Below, piece by piece: positions 16,097 to 25,097 of a stretch of DNA of 35,037 nucleotides (positions are counted from its first letter, which is position 1; each line of letters opens with the position of its first letter). The position numbers were made by a program, and so were the translations under genes. Under the pieces are notes generated by a model. The model did not search any database and was not told the DNA's origin. It was given only the letters and a program-made list of their open reading frames with translations. Origin of the DNA: Gemmatimonadales bacterium (GTDB taxonomy: Bacteria; Gemmatimonadota; Gemmatimonadetes; Gemmatimonadales; GWC2-71-9). The stretch spans positions 1-35,037 of the forward strand of contig JACDBX010000150.1 of assembly GCA_013694695.1 (NCBI GenBank), in the 5' to 3' direction.

Positions 16097-17232
16097 CGCT
16101 TTGCACCCGGGCCGCGGAGCACCTGTTCATAGAAGGCCTCGTATTGCGGGACCACCTGGTCGGCAGAGAAACGACCGGCCCGCGCGATCGCGGCCGCGCG
16201 CATCGCGGCGTGCGCCGCCGGGTCGCGGAGCAGTGCCATCGCCCTCCGCGCCATCGCCTCGACCGACCCGGGCGGTTCGAGGATGCCGTTGATCCCATCG
16301 ATGATGACCTCGGGAATCCCACCAATTCGCGACGCGACTACCGGCGTCCCGCATGCCATCGCCTCGAGCGCCGCGAGGCCGAAGGACTCGGTCTGCGATG
16401 GCAGGAGGAGAAGGTCGGATGCTGCCAGCAACGGAGCAACGGTGTCGAGTCGGCCCAGGAATCGTACGTCCGCCGCCACGCCCAGTTCCTTCGCCTCGTT
16501 CTCGGCGTCCTGCCGATCGGGGCCGTCCCCGACCATCATCAGCGTCGCGGGCATCGCGCGCCGGACTCGCGCGAAGATCCGGATCACGTCCTTCACGCGC
16601 TTCACTTCCCGAAAGTTCGAGACGTGCACGAGGAGCTTGTGGTCGTCGGGTGCGAGCATGGCGCGGGGTGTCGCCGTGCCCGGGTGGTACTCGGCAAGAT
16701 TGACAAAGTTCGGGATCACGGCCAGTTCGCACTTGCCGCACCCGAACGCTCGATAGGTCTCTTCCCGCAGGAATTCCGACACCGCGGTCACGCCGTCGGA
16801 GCGCTCGATCGAGAATTTGGTGATCGCGTAGAACGACGCCTCCTGCCCCACGAGCGTGATGTCGGTGCCGTGCAGCGTGGTCACGACCCGCAACTTTCGT
16901 TCGGTGAGCATCTCCCGGGCGAGAAACGCCGTGGTGGCGTGGGGAATGGCGTAGTGGACGTGCAGGACATCGAGGCGCTCCTGGAGTGCGACCTCGTACT
17001 GTCGCGACGCCAGGGCGAGGGTGTACGGGTAGTGCTCGAAGAGCGGATACCGGCTCATCGAGGTCTCGACCTCGTGGAAGTAGGCACGCTCGACATAACC
17101 GCGAAGACGGAATGGCGACTTGTAGGTGATGAAGTGCACCTCGTGGCCGCGCCGGGCGAGTTCGAGGCCCAGCTCCGTCGCCACGGCGCCCGATCCGCCG
17201 TATGTCGGGTAACAGGTGATGCCGATTCTCAT
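16093..17232 (-). CDS. bshA: N-acetyl-alpha-D-glucosaminyl L-malate synthase BshA
   Basis: A 379-residue GT4 family glycosyltransferase that joins N-acetylglucosamine from UDP-GlcNAc to L-malate, the first step of bacillithiol synthesis. The N-terminal CYPTYGGSGAVATELG and HEVHFITYKSPFRL, then HVHYAIPHATTAFLA and LHGTDITLVG are typical of BshA. The C-terminal nucleotide-sugar site shows SQTESFGLAALEAMACGTPVV. The ATG at 17232 overlaps the miaA stop. bshB and bshC are not in the window, so the pathway is only implied. A related GT4 of other specificity cannot be fully excluded, but the N-terminal match is close. Confidence 0.9.
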   Translation of the reverse strand: MRIGITCYPTYGGSGAVATELGLELARRGHEVHFITYKSPFRLRGYVERAYFHEVETSMSRYPLFEHYPYTLALASRQYEVALQERLDVLHVHYAIPHATTAFLAREMLTERKLRVVTTLHGTDITLVGQEASFYAITKFSIERSDGVTAVSEFLREETYRAFGCGKCELAVIPNFVNLAEYHPGTATPRAMLAPDDHKLLVHVSNFREVKRVKDVIRIFARVRRAMPATLMMVGDGPDRQDAENEAKELGVAADVRFLGRLDTVAPLLAASDLLLLPSQTESFGLAALEAMACGTPVVASRIGGIPEVIIDGINGILEPPGSVEAMARRAMALLRDPAAHAAMRAAAIARAGRFSADQVVPQYEAFYEQVLRGPGAKR

Positions 17233-18152
17233 GTGATGCGCTGCTCCCATGCGGTGATGACCGCGTCTGCAAGGTGCGCCGGCGCACGCGTTGCATCGAG
17301 CGTGAGGGCCGGATCAAGCTGGTGACGAAACCACGTTTCCTGCCGCTTCGCGTACTGCCGGGTGGCGATCAACACCGCATCGGCAAGCTGCTCGCGCGGG
17401 AGGGTGCCCTGCAGCACCTGCACCGCCTCGCGCACCCCGATGCCGTCCATCCCCGGTCCCGTGACCGGTGCGCCGTCCGCGATCGCCGCCTCTACCTCCT
17501 CGACCAGTCCGCGCGTGATCATCTCCTCGGTGCGCTGGCGGATACGTCGGTGGAGGACAGCGCGAGGCACTGTGAGCCGGACCACCCACGGATCGATCAC
17601 CCCATGCGTGGCCGCGGTGCGCTGCCACCACGAAAGCGGCTGCCCGGTCAGCAGCGCAATCTCGATTGCACGCTGGGCACGGTGTCGCCCCCCCGTTCCG
17701 CCGAACCGACGGTCGAGGCGGGACGCCCAGCGGACCAGCGAGGCATGATCCATCCCCGCAGTGATGCCAGCGAGTCCCTCACGCGCCGGGGCGTCCATTG
17801 TCGGTTCCACGAAGAGGCCGTCGGTGAGCGCGCGAATGTAGAGTCCGGTGCCCCCCACGACCACAGGCATCCGCCCCGCTGCGCCGATCGACGCGAGCAC
17901 CGGACCGGCCTCCAGCGCGTACCGACCGGCACTGTACCGTTCGCCCGGCGCCACCACGTCGAGCATGTGGTGCGGCACCCGCTGGCGCTCGCGCGGCGTC
18001 GGCTTGGCGGTCGCGATGTCGAGCCCGGTATAGACCTGCCGGGAGTCGGCCGACACCACGTCGAGCGACCACCGTTCGGCCAGCGCCAGCGCGAGCGCCG
18101 TCTTCCCGACAGCAGTGGGTCCCACGATGACCAGCGTCCTACCGCCGCCCAA
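17229..18152 (-). CDS. miaA: tRNA dimethylallyltransferase
   Basis: A 307-residue cytoplasmic enzyme that transfers a dimethylallyl group to A37 of tRNAs reading UNN codons. The P-loop is VGPTAVGKTAL near the start, followed by VVSADSRQVYTGLDIATAKP (the DSRQ tRNA/prenyl site), PHHMLD, VGGTGLYIRAL and the C-terminal ATRQYAKRQETWFR. I place the start at a TTG (18152) because GGAG lies seven bases upstream, the P-loop follows within ten residues as in the family, and no ATG or GTG fits; longer in-frame starts fall inside mutL, whose 3' end it overlaps by 14 bases. Confidence 0.96.
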   Translation of the reverse strand: MGGGRTLVIVGPTAVGKTALALALAERWSLDVVSADSRQVYTGLDIATAKPTPRERQRVPHHMLDVVAPGERYSAGRYALEAGPVLASIGAAGRMPVVVGGTGLYIRALTDGLFVEPTMDAPAREGLAGITAGMDHASLVRWASRLDRRFGGTGGRHRAQRAIEIALLTGQPLSWWQRTAATHGVIDPWVVRLTVPRAVLHRRIRQRTEEMITRGLVEEVEAAIADGAPVTGPGMDGIGVREAVQVLQGTLPREQLADAVLIATRQYAKRQETWFRHQLDPALTLDATRAPAHLADAVITAWEQRIT

Positions 18153-19875
18153 ATCGTCGCTCCAGTTCGTCAAGCGGCAGTTGCACGATCGTGGCACGAC
18201 CGTGCACGTCGTGCGGCGGTAGCTCGCACGCGAACAACCGGGTGAGCAGCTCGCGCATGCTTCGATCGTCGAGGCGGTGACCGGCCTTGACCGCGGCCCG
18301 GCAGGCATACGTTGCGGCGAACCGCTCGAGGCCGTTGGCCCAACCGCCGAATCGCCCGCGCGCAAGATCCGCGACCATCTCCCGGAAGCATGCCGTGGCG
18401 TCGAATCGCGGGTGGGGGTTCGGCGCCCCGTGGATGGCGACCGTCCTCCCGCCGAACGGCTCCACCTCGAAGCCGACTCGGCGCAGCGCATCCGAATGCG
18501 ACTCGATGATGTCGAGCTCCTCGTCGGTCAGGTCCACCGTCACCGGCAGGAGGAGTCGCTGCGAATCGCCGCCGCTGGCCCGGAGTTGCGCCAGCACCTC
18601 CTCGTACAGCACCCGTTCGTGGGCGGAGTGCTGGTCGACGATCACGAGACCGTCCGGCGATTCGTAGCAGATGTACGTGTCGGCAAGCTGGAACAGCGGG
18701 CCGTGCCACGCGGGCGTCGGCGGTGCGCCCGGCAAGAGGTCGGCGACGCGCTCGTCGCCGGCGTCGAGCGGTGCGAACAGGTCGGCGGGGACGTTGGTCG
18801 CCACCTCCCAGTGCAGCGGTGGTGGGGCGGCGAGGAGCTGGGCGCGTGGCGTGGCGCCGAGGTGCGCGGCCGCGTCGAGGTGGCTCATCGCGTCACGCAG
18901 CGCCTCCTCGAACGCACGCTCCACGTCGAAGCGATTGCGGAACCGTACCTCCAGCTTTGCGGGATGCACGTTGACATCAACGTCGCCGGGATCAACCCCG
19001 ACATCGAGGAAGAGCGACGGGCGATCGCCCGGGTGGATCGCCGAGCGGTACCCCGCCTCGGCGGCGCGCGCGAGGAAGTGATCGCGGAACGGACGACCGT
19101 TGACGAAGAGCTGAACGCGGCGCCCCGTCGGGCGCGCGTCGGCGGGACGCTGCGCGAATCCGTCGACACGCACCGAGCCGATGGCATAGCGCACCGGCAC
19201 AAGCGTGGCGGCGAGCGTGTTGCCCCAGACCGCGGCGAGCCGCTCGTCGCGGGCCTGGTCGGCGGGAACGGCGAGTCGGGACCGACCATCGATGGTGAGG
19301 TCGAATCCGACGCCGGGATGCGAGAGCGCAAGCGTCGATACCGTGTCCCACACCGCGCGCGCCTCGCTCGACGCCGAGCGGAGGAACTTCCGCCTCGCCG
19401 GGGTGTTGTAGAAAATTGCGCGCACGGTGACGGTGGTGCCGCGCTGGCGGCTGGCGGGGCGGACATCGTCGATGCGCCCCCCGCTCACGATGACTTCGGT
19501 GGCGTCTCCGTCATCGGTCGCCGTCAGGAGCGTGAAGCGAGACACAGACGCGATGGCCGGCAGCGCCTCGCCGCGAAACCCGAAGGTTGCGATGCCGATC
19601 AGGTCGGCGGATGCGCGGATCTTGCTCGTGGCGTGACGATCAAGTGCCAGCACCGCGTCGTCGCGGGTCATGCCGTCGGCATCGTCGGCGACTTCGATCA
19701 GCGTCTTGCCGCCGTTCTCGGCGGCGATCCGGACATGTCGCGCCCCGGCGTCGAGGGCATTCTCGATCAACTCCTTGACGACCGACGCGGGACGCTCGAC
19801 CACTTCTCCCGCCGCGATCTGGTTCGCGACTGCGTCCGGAAGGATGGCGATGCGTCGAAGGGTGCCAGCGGGCAT
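18139..19875 (-). CDS. mutL: DNA mismatch repair protein MutL (endonuclease type)
   Basis: A 578-residue mismatch repair factor that links MutS to strand removal. The GHKL ATPase half has KELIENALDAGA (34-45, with the general base Glu35 and Mg ligand Asn39), RHATSKI (80-86) and GFRGEAL (99-105). The nucleotide motif usually DxGxG reads DDADG (64-68). The C-terminal dimer domain has DQHSAHERVLYE (414-425), matching the metal-binding nuclease motif DQHA(x)2E(x)4E with Ala changed to Ser, and ACRAAVKAG (524-532). The CPHGRP motif is represented only by PHDVHGRA (554-561). So an active nicking endonuclease is likely but with altered metal ligands. No mutS in view. Confidence 0.96.
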   Translation of the reverse strand: MPAGTLRRIAILPDAVANQIAAGEVVERPASVVKELIENALDAGARHVRIAAENGGKTLIEVADDADGMTRDDAVLALDRHATSKIRASADLIGIATFGFRGEALPAIASVSRFTLLTATDDGDATEVIVSGGRIDDVRPASRQRGTTVTVRAIFYNTPARRKFLRSASSEARAVWDTVSTLALSHPGVGFDLTIDGRSRLAVPADQARDERLAAVWGNTLAATLVPVRYAIGSVRVDGFAQRPADARPTGRRVQLFVNGRPFRDHFLARAAEAGYRSAIHPGDRPSLFLDVGVDPGDVDVNVHPAKLEVRFRNRFDVERAFEEALRDAMSHLDAAAHLGATPRAQLLAAPPPLHWEVATNVPADLFAPLDAGDERVADLLPGAPPTPAWHGPLFQLADTYICYESPDGLVIVDQHSAHERVLYEEVLAQLRASGGDSQRLLLPVTVDLTDEELDIIESHSDALRRVGFEVEPFGGRTVAIHGAPNPHPRFDATACFREMVADLARGRFGGWANGLERFAATYACRAAVKAGHRLDDRSMRELLTRLFACELPPHDVHGRATIVQLPLDELERRFGRR

Positions 19876-19884
19876 CCCGGGAAT

Positions 19885-21861
19885 CTAGCGGGCGACGGGA
19901 TCGATCGCGGCGAGTGACGCGTCGCCGATCCATCCCCGGCGGCCGTCAGGTGCCTCGATCAGCCACCAGCCCGTGCCACCACGCTGCAACGTCGCCAACG
20001 ACCATGCGGCAATGTCCCCAAGCACCGGGGCCGACGGATGTGGCGACACGCGCAACTGCGCGCCCGGACGTATCAGCGCGCGTCCAGGCATACCCTGACC
20101 GAATCGCAGCAGCACCACCGCGAGGCAGCCGAGCAGCAGTGCTCCCGCCGCCACGGCAGCATTGCGGTGCCTGCCCCGCACCGCCCACATCGCAACGATC
20201 CACGCCACGAGGGCCAGCAGCAGCAGTTCATCGCGGCTGGCGGGCACCGTCGGCGCGAGCGCGCGCACATCCGCCGGCACCAATGTTTCCTGCCGCCATG
20301 CCTCGCGCAGGATCGGGTCACGAGGGACGAGTGCGAACGCGCGCAACCACGCCGCGGCCGCGCCGACATCGTCGCCGCTCATCGCCCTCGCCGCGCCGAC
20401 GTTTCGCCACGCCTCTCCGCTTTGCGGGACCTGCCGCGCCAGCGCCTCGAACTCCCTCATTGCGCCGGCAAAGTCACCCGCCCGGTAGCGCGTGACCGCT
20501 GATTCACCCTGTGCACCCACGGCCAGCGGGAAGAGAAGCACGACGACGAACATCCGACGCAGCAGCTCCATGACCTTAGGGAGCACACCAGGAACCGGGA
20601 TCGTTTCCGCCTCGGGGACAATGCCATACCGTCGGCGGATCAGCCCGCCAAGCCAGCCTCCGACCGCCTCGGCGTCGTCTCGCCGAACGCCGCGCCGCCG
20701 CAGCGCGCCCGCCACGCGCTCGGGTCCCGCCTCGACCGGCGTTTTCAGGAGGCGGCGCAACTCGACCTCGGGATCCGCGGGATGGTGGACAGCCACCGGC
20801 TGCGGACGGCGCGGTCGCCATGCCAGCCCGAGCAACGGCAGGAGGGCGAGAAGGATGATGAGCCACCATGCCTGATCGATGATGCGCGTGGCCACGGGCA
20901 CGGCCATGCCGCCCTGCACCGCCAGCGCATCGCGGCTCGGTGCAGCCGGCCCGGCGAGCACCGGCAATCCCACTGCCCCAGCAGTCATCACCTGAACGCG
21001 CACAGCCGATGGATCGAAGTAGGCATAGCGAACCGGTGGCAACGTCACGACCCCGGCCGAGTCGGCGACCACGGTGTACCGGAAGCGCTTCTCACCGCCC
21101 AGCCGGCCAGCCGTTGCCGTCGGCCGCTCGTCGGTGCGCTCGGGATAGACGCGCACGCCCGGTGGCCATGCGACCCCGGGAGCGGGCCATAGCGTGACAT
21201 TGCCCTCACCGGTGAGGACGAGCTCCACCAGCGTGGGCACGCCCACCCGCAACCCCTCGCTGGGGGTGCTCCAGGTGAGCTGCATCGCTCGCGCGGTGGG
21301 TCCGCCGTCGAGTGCACCCGTCATTGATGCGGGGATACCCCGCACCATCAGCGTGACCGGGCGAGAGGACACCGCGCGCCGGTTTTCCGGTGCGAAGTAG
21401 GAGCTCGAAGCCGGCACGGAAAAACTGAGCGTGGCCGGTGGCGCCACGATCCGCCCGGCGCCAAGGGGAAACAGTGTCTGGTGCGAGATGAACAGGTCGT
21501 AGATCGCCCCGTCGACTACGCGTGCCGCCACGACCACCGGGATGCTCTGCGACTGGACACTCCACAGTCCGCTGAGCGACGGCGCACGCAGGGACGGCAG
21601 GCGCCGCAGCCGGTCGCGCAGTTCGCGGCGGAACCAGGTCGCCGTAACGAGTTCGACCTGCTCCCCGATCCACGCAGTGTCGGTGGAAAACCGGGTCACC
21701 ACGGACACATCGACTCCGCGTGGCGGCGGGAACTGCGGCAGCATCGCGCGGGCGCGCGGTGAGAGCGCGGTGGTGTCCTGCGCCATCAGCGCGGCCAGCA
21801 ATGCGAGCGCAATCACCAGTCGGGACCGGTGGAAGGTGGGCTGCGCCGTTGCCGCCGCCAC
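19885..21861 (-). CDS. BatD-BatE fusion protein (Bat operon)
   Basis: A 658-residue membrane protein. Residues 1-425 resemble BatD: an N-terminal export signal (about 15-28), a long extracytoplasmic beta-rich region, a transmembrane helix (330-347) and a cytoplasmic tail. Residues 433-658 resemble BatE: a second signal-like segment (437-450, MFVVVLLFPLAVGA), TPR repeats (about 452-520), two helices (544-562, 568-588) and an SH3-like domain (about 597-650, with ending GWWLIEAPDGRRGWIGD). Bat proteins are linked to stress and aerotolerance in Bacteroides and spirochaetes; the mechanism is unclear. A GTG start at 21861 is annotated; a GTG at 21816 overlapping the batBC stop is an alternative. 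It is nine bases before mutL. Confidence 0.8.
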   Translation of the reverse strand: MAAATAQPTFHRSRLVIALALLAALMAQDTTALSPRARAMLPQFPPPRGVDVSVVTRFSTDTAWIGEQVELVTATWFRRELRDRLRRLPSLRAPSLSGLWSVQSQSIPVVVAARVVDGAIYDLFISHQTLFPLGAGRIVAPPATLSFSVPASSSYFAPENRRAVSSRPVTLMVRGIPASMTGALDGGPTARAMQLTWSTPSEGLRVGVPTLVELVLTGEGNVTLWPAPGVAWPPGVRVYPERTDERPTATAGRLGGEKRFRYTVVADSAGVVTLPPVRYAYFDPSAVRVQVMTAGAVGLPVLAGPAAPSRDALAVQGGMAVPVATRIIDQAWWLIILLALLPLLGLAWRPRRPQPVAVHHPADPEVELRRLLKTPVEAGPERVAGALRRRGVRRDDAEAVGGWLGGLIRRRYGIVPEAETIPVPGVLPKVMELLRRMFVVVLLFPLAVGAQGESAVTRYRAGDFAGAMREFEALARQVPQSGEAWRNVGAARAMSGDDVGAAAAWLRAFALVPRDPILREAWRQETLVPADVRALAPTVPASRDELLLLALVAWIVAMWAVRGRHRNAAVAAGALLLGCLAVVLLRFGQGMPGRALIRPGAQLRVSPHPSAPVLGDIAAWSLATLQRGGTGWWLIEAPDGRRGWIGDASLAAIDPVAR

Positions 21862-23408
21862 TGCGATTGTCGTGTCTCGCGCTCCGCCCGTTCCATCGCG
21901 CTGAGCACCTGTTCGGCCTCCGCCTCGCTCATGCCACTCTTCGGCGGAGACTTCGGCGCCTCGGGCGACCCGTCCTTCCCGCCACCGCCCCCGCCGCCGT
22001 CACTCGGCGGTGGCGGACGTTGCTGCCGCCTCGCCAGTTCGTAGTTCCACTTGGCGTTCTGGTCAGTTGGATCGAGGAGAAGCGCCGCCTGCAGCGATGC
22101 CGTCGCGGCAGTGAGCAGCGAGTCGCGGCGGGTGGAATCCCGGCGGGCGCCGACCAGCAGCGCGGTGCCGAGGTTGTAGAGCGCTCGCTTGCGGAGACCA
22201 GGATCGAGCGAGGTCGTGGCGCGCTGCAGTGACCCCACGGCATCGGCGATGTCACCGCGCGCGAGCGCCGCGGTGCCGGCATTGAACCATGACGTGTCGC
22301 TCCCCGTTCGCTTGGCGTCGGCGAGAAACGCGGCAAGCGCCCGGGCGGTGTCGCCGCGCTGCAGGTATTGCGACCCCGCGGAGGGCCGTTGCGCCGCGAG
22401 TGGACTGACTCCCGCGATCATCATCGCGATCGACGCCAACGCGGCGCTGCGACGGGTGACGGAGTGCAGCAGCAGAAGCGCCGCGGCGAGGAGGGCGAAC
22501 AGCCATGCCCGGGGCACATACTCTGCCGCCATTCGGTCGCGCGCGGTGGCGCGATGCAGCTGGCTGAGCACCCGCCGCACCTCCCCGGCCGGATCGACCG
22601 CGGCTGCCGGGACGAGCACGCCACCGGCGGCGTCGACCACGGCATGCAGCAGGTCGTCACGCCGGACAGTGAGTACCGGCGCGCCCAGTTCGTCGGTCAC
22701 GAATCCACCGCTGCCATCGGGGATCTGGCTGCCGGCCGGATCGCCGACACCGACAGCGACGAGTGTCACGCCGGCGTCGCGCAACGCCTTCCCCGCCGCT
22801 GCGAGCGGCGACGCACCGTCGAACGATTCACCATCCGTGAACACGATCACGGCGCGGTCGCCACCCTCCGCGGCGCGCTCCAGCACTGCCCGGGCCTGGT
22901 CGAGCGCCTGGGGAAGGTTGGACCCTCCTTCACTCGCGATGTCGGGATCGAGCGCGTCGAGCTGGAGCAACAGCGCGCTCTGGTCCATCGTGAGCGGCGC
23001 GAGGAGATAACCGCGCGCCGCGAACGCCACCAGGCCGAGGCGGTCGCCGACGAGATCCTGCACCAGTCGGCGCGCGATTCCCGTCGCTCGTTCCAGCCGG
23101 TTCGGCGGGACATCGGCAGCGAGCATCGATTTCGAGACATCCATCACGAGCACGACGTTGAGGGCCCGCGACTCGGTGGACCGCGACGCCATCCCCCACC
23201 GCGGCCCTGCAAGCCCGATCGCCGCCGCGAGCGCCACCAGTGCGAGGATCAGCACCGACCGACGGCCGATCGCGATGGCGTCATTGGCAAGCGCCTGCGA
23301 CCACGCCGCGGCGGCACGGATGCGTCGGCGGCGTGCGTGCCATGCCAACGCCGCGATAGCAAGCACGATCAATGGCGCGAGATACAGCATCACCGGTGTC
23401 GCGATCAT
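21813..23408 (-). CDS. BatB-BatC fusion: VWA domain plus TPR protein
   Basis: A 531-residue membrane protein. The BatB part (1-318) has helices at 4-22 and 52-68, a von Willebrand A domain with the MIDAS motif MDVSKSM (89-95) and TDGE (191-194), and a helix at 301-315. The BatC part (about 320-531) begins with another signal-like stretch (321-340, ending SPLAAQ), then TPR repeats (about 345-460), a poly-Gly run (471-477) and a charged tail. In other bacteria batB and batC are separate genes. The ATG at 23408 overlaps the batA stop (TGATG). It presumably works with BatA and BatD at the membrane, exact role unknown. Confidence 0.85.
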   Translation of the reverse strand: MIATPVMLYLAPLIVLAIAALAWHARRRRIRAAAAWSQALANDAIAIGRRSVLILALVALAAAIGLAGPRWGMASRSTESRALNVVLVMDVSKSMLAADVPPNRLERATGIARRLVQDLVGDRLGLVAFAARGYLLAPLTMDQSALLLQLDALDPDIASEGGSNLPQALDQARAVLERAAEGGDRAVIVFTDGESFDGASPLAAAGKALRDAGVTLVAVGVGDPAGSQIPDGSGGFVTDELGAPVLTVRRDDLLHAVVDAAGGVLVPAAAVDPAGEVRRVLSQLHRATARDRMAAEYVPRAWLFALLAAALLLLHSVTRRSAALASIAMMIAGVSPLAAQRPSAGSQYLQRGDTARALAAFLADAKRTGSDTSWFNAGTAALARGDIADAVGSLQRATTSLDPGLRKRALYNLGTALLVGARRDSTRRDSLLTAATASLQAALLLDPTDQNAKWNYELARRQQRPPPPSDGGGGGGGKDGSPEAPKSPPKSGMSEAEAEQVLSAMERAERETRQSQWRRQRRSPPSTGPDW

Positions 23409-24388
23409 CACGGCACCCGCACGACGAGAGTGCCGGCGACCAGCAGTTCCGATGCGAGTAGCAGGAGGCCGAGCCCGATCGGCGCTGCGGTGTGCTCCTC
23501 GCGGCGCGCATAACGGGTGACCTCGACAGTGCTGCGCTCGAGGCGGTCGATCTGCTGGAAGATCCGCCCGAGCGCCTCGCTGTCGCGCGCCCGGAAGTAC
23601 TTCCCGCCGGTGCGCTCGGCGATCTCCGTGAGCAGCGCCTCGTCGATGCGAACTGGCAGCACCTCATAGCGAAAGCCATTGAGCCCCGAACTCGTGGGCA
23701 CTCGCGCCTCTCCCTCGGTGCCGACACCGATCGAGTACACCTTGATCCCGAACGTCTCCGCGGTCTGGCCCGCAGTGCGCGGGTCGATGATCCCCCGGTT
23801 GTTCTCCCCGTCGGAGAGGAGGAGGATGACCTTCTCCTTTCCGGGCACCTTCCTGAGCCTGGCCACCGCAGTGGCGAGACCGGAACCGATCGCCGTGCCG
23901 TCTTCGAGCTGCCCGACCTCGAGTGCAGCGATGGCGCCGCCGAGTGCAGCGTGGTCGAGCGTCACGGGGACCTGCGTGAGTGCCTCGCCCGCAAAAACAA
24001 CGAGTCCGATGCGATCGTTGACGCGCGCGTTCACGAACGCCGTGGCGTGCCGCTTCGCGACCTCGAGCCGGTTCGACGGCGCAAAGTCCTCCGCGAGCAT
24101 CGAGCTCGAGACGTCGAGCGCGATCACGATCGCGATGCCCTCGCTGCGGACGCTCGCCCGCTCGCCCGGCCGGTATGGGCCGGCAGCCGCAATGATGAAC
24201 GCCGCGAGCGCCAACCCGCGAAGCACCGGCGGAACCAGCAGCCGCCAGCGACCACGTGCCGCGGCCATGAACGGCGTCGCGTCGCTCACCGTCATGACGG
24301 TGGGCGTCATTCGCCGGTGCCGCCACCACCACCACAGCGGGATCGCGAGCAGCAGCAGGAGGATCGCCGGACGCACGAACGCGATCAT
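23408..24388 (-). CDS. batA: BatA: membrane VWA domain protein
   Basis: A 326-residue membrane protein. Two N-terminal helices (about 7-23 and 54-70) precede a von Willebrand A domain with an intact MIDAS metal site: LDVSSSM (91-97), Thr165 and SDGEN (192-196). A third helix (about 304-323) ends the protein. This is the layout of BatA in Bacteroidota and spirochaetes, where it is encoded beside moxR and a DUF58 gene. The ATG overlaps the stop of the upstream gene (ATGA) and its stop overlaps batBC. It likely binds a partner through the metal site and is remodelled by MoxR, which is inference from the operon. Confidence 0.92.
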   Translation of the reverse strand: MIAFVRPAILLLLLAIPLWWWWRHRRMTPTVMTVSDATPFMAAARGRWRLLVPPVLRGLALAAFIIAAAGPYRPGERASVRSEGIAIVIALDVSSSMLAEDFAPSNRLEVAKRHATAFVNARVNDRIGLVVFAGEALTQVPVTLDHAALGGAIAALEVGQLEDGTAIGSGLATAVARLRKVPGKEKVILLLSDGENNRGIIDPRTAGQTAETFGIKVYSIGVGTEGEARVPTSSGLNGFRYEVLPVRIDEALLTEIAERTGGKYFRARDSEALGRIFQQIDRLERSTVEVTRYARREEHTAAPIGLGLLLLASELLVAGTLVVRVP

Positions 24389-25095
24389 GTCGTGCCCGGG
24401 TCGAGCAGCGCGATTCCCTGGGCAATCAGCTCGTCGCGCTCGGCCTCATGTCCCGGTGAGAATCTCACGGCCTGAATCTGCTCGTGCCATTCGGTCGCAC
24501 GTGGTGCGTCCGCGAGTGCATGGACGAGATGCTCGAGCACGAGGTCGGATGCGCCAGCCTTGTGCCACTGCCGCAGGCGATCGAGACCAATCACCGGCAC
24601 GCTGATGGCGGCGGGTGCGGCCGGTACCGGACCTCGGCGTCGGCGCCACCACCACGCAGCCGCAACGAGTCCGGCCGCGACCGGCAGCAGCAGCAGGAAC
24701 GGCAGCCAGCTCTTGTCGCCGCGCGGGACCCAGGGTCGTGCCGCCTTCGGCATCACCGTGCTGTCGGCCTGGCCGGGAGGCAGCACTGATCCGACCTCGA
24801 GCATGATGCGGGCATCGGGGAGGGTGTCGATCCGGCCGTCGGCGCCCACCGTGATCGCACCGGGTATCAGCAGCTCGTTCGTGCCGGGTGCCCAGACGGC
24901 AATCGAGTACGCGATCCGCACGCTGTCGCCCTCACGACGCACGTTGGGCGGGCCGAGCAAGGAGACAAGCGTGGAATCGAGGTCGGTGCCAGGCTGCACC
25001 ACGCTCCCCGGCGGTACCGCGACGCGATGGACGATGGTGAAGGTGTCGCCCACGCTGTGCGGTGCGCCCTGTTGCGATCCCTGCTGCCGAGTCAC
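24385..25095 (-). CDS. Single-pass membrane protein of the Bat operon
   Basis: A 236-residue protein whose N-terminal part (about 1-120) is a beta-rich domain resembling the extracytoplasmic region of BatD (TFTIVHRVAVPPGS). A transmembrane helix spans about 131-150, followed by a basic WWWRRRR stretch and a cytoplasmic tail of about 80 residues rich in Ala and Leu. Genes at this position between DUF58 and batA are common, often annotated DUF4381 or BatD-like. No signal peptide is visible before the first domain, so the N-terminus may be incomplete or use an unusual topology. It starts with GTG, 2 bases after the DUF58 stop, and its stop overlaps batA (ATGA). Confidence 0.65.
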   Translation of the reverse strand: MTRQQGSQQGAPHSVGDTFTIVHRVAVPPGSVVQPGTDLDSTLVSLLGPPNVRREGDSVRIAYSIAVWAPGTNELLIPGAITVGADGRIDTLPDARIMLEVGSVLPPGQADSTVMPKAARPWVPRGDKSWLPFLLLLPVAAGLVAAAWWWRRRRGPVPAAPAAISVPVIGLDRLRQWHKAGASDLVLEHLVHALADAPRATEWHEQIQAVRFSPGHEAERDELIAQGIALLDPGTT

Positions 25096-25097
25096 GG

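Noticed and set aside
18277..19917. A 546-codon open frame opposite mutL
   Set aside because: Antisense shadow of mutL, with no domain of its own.
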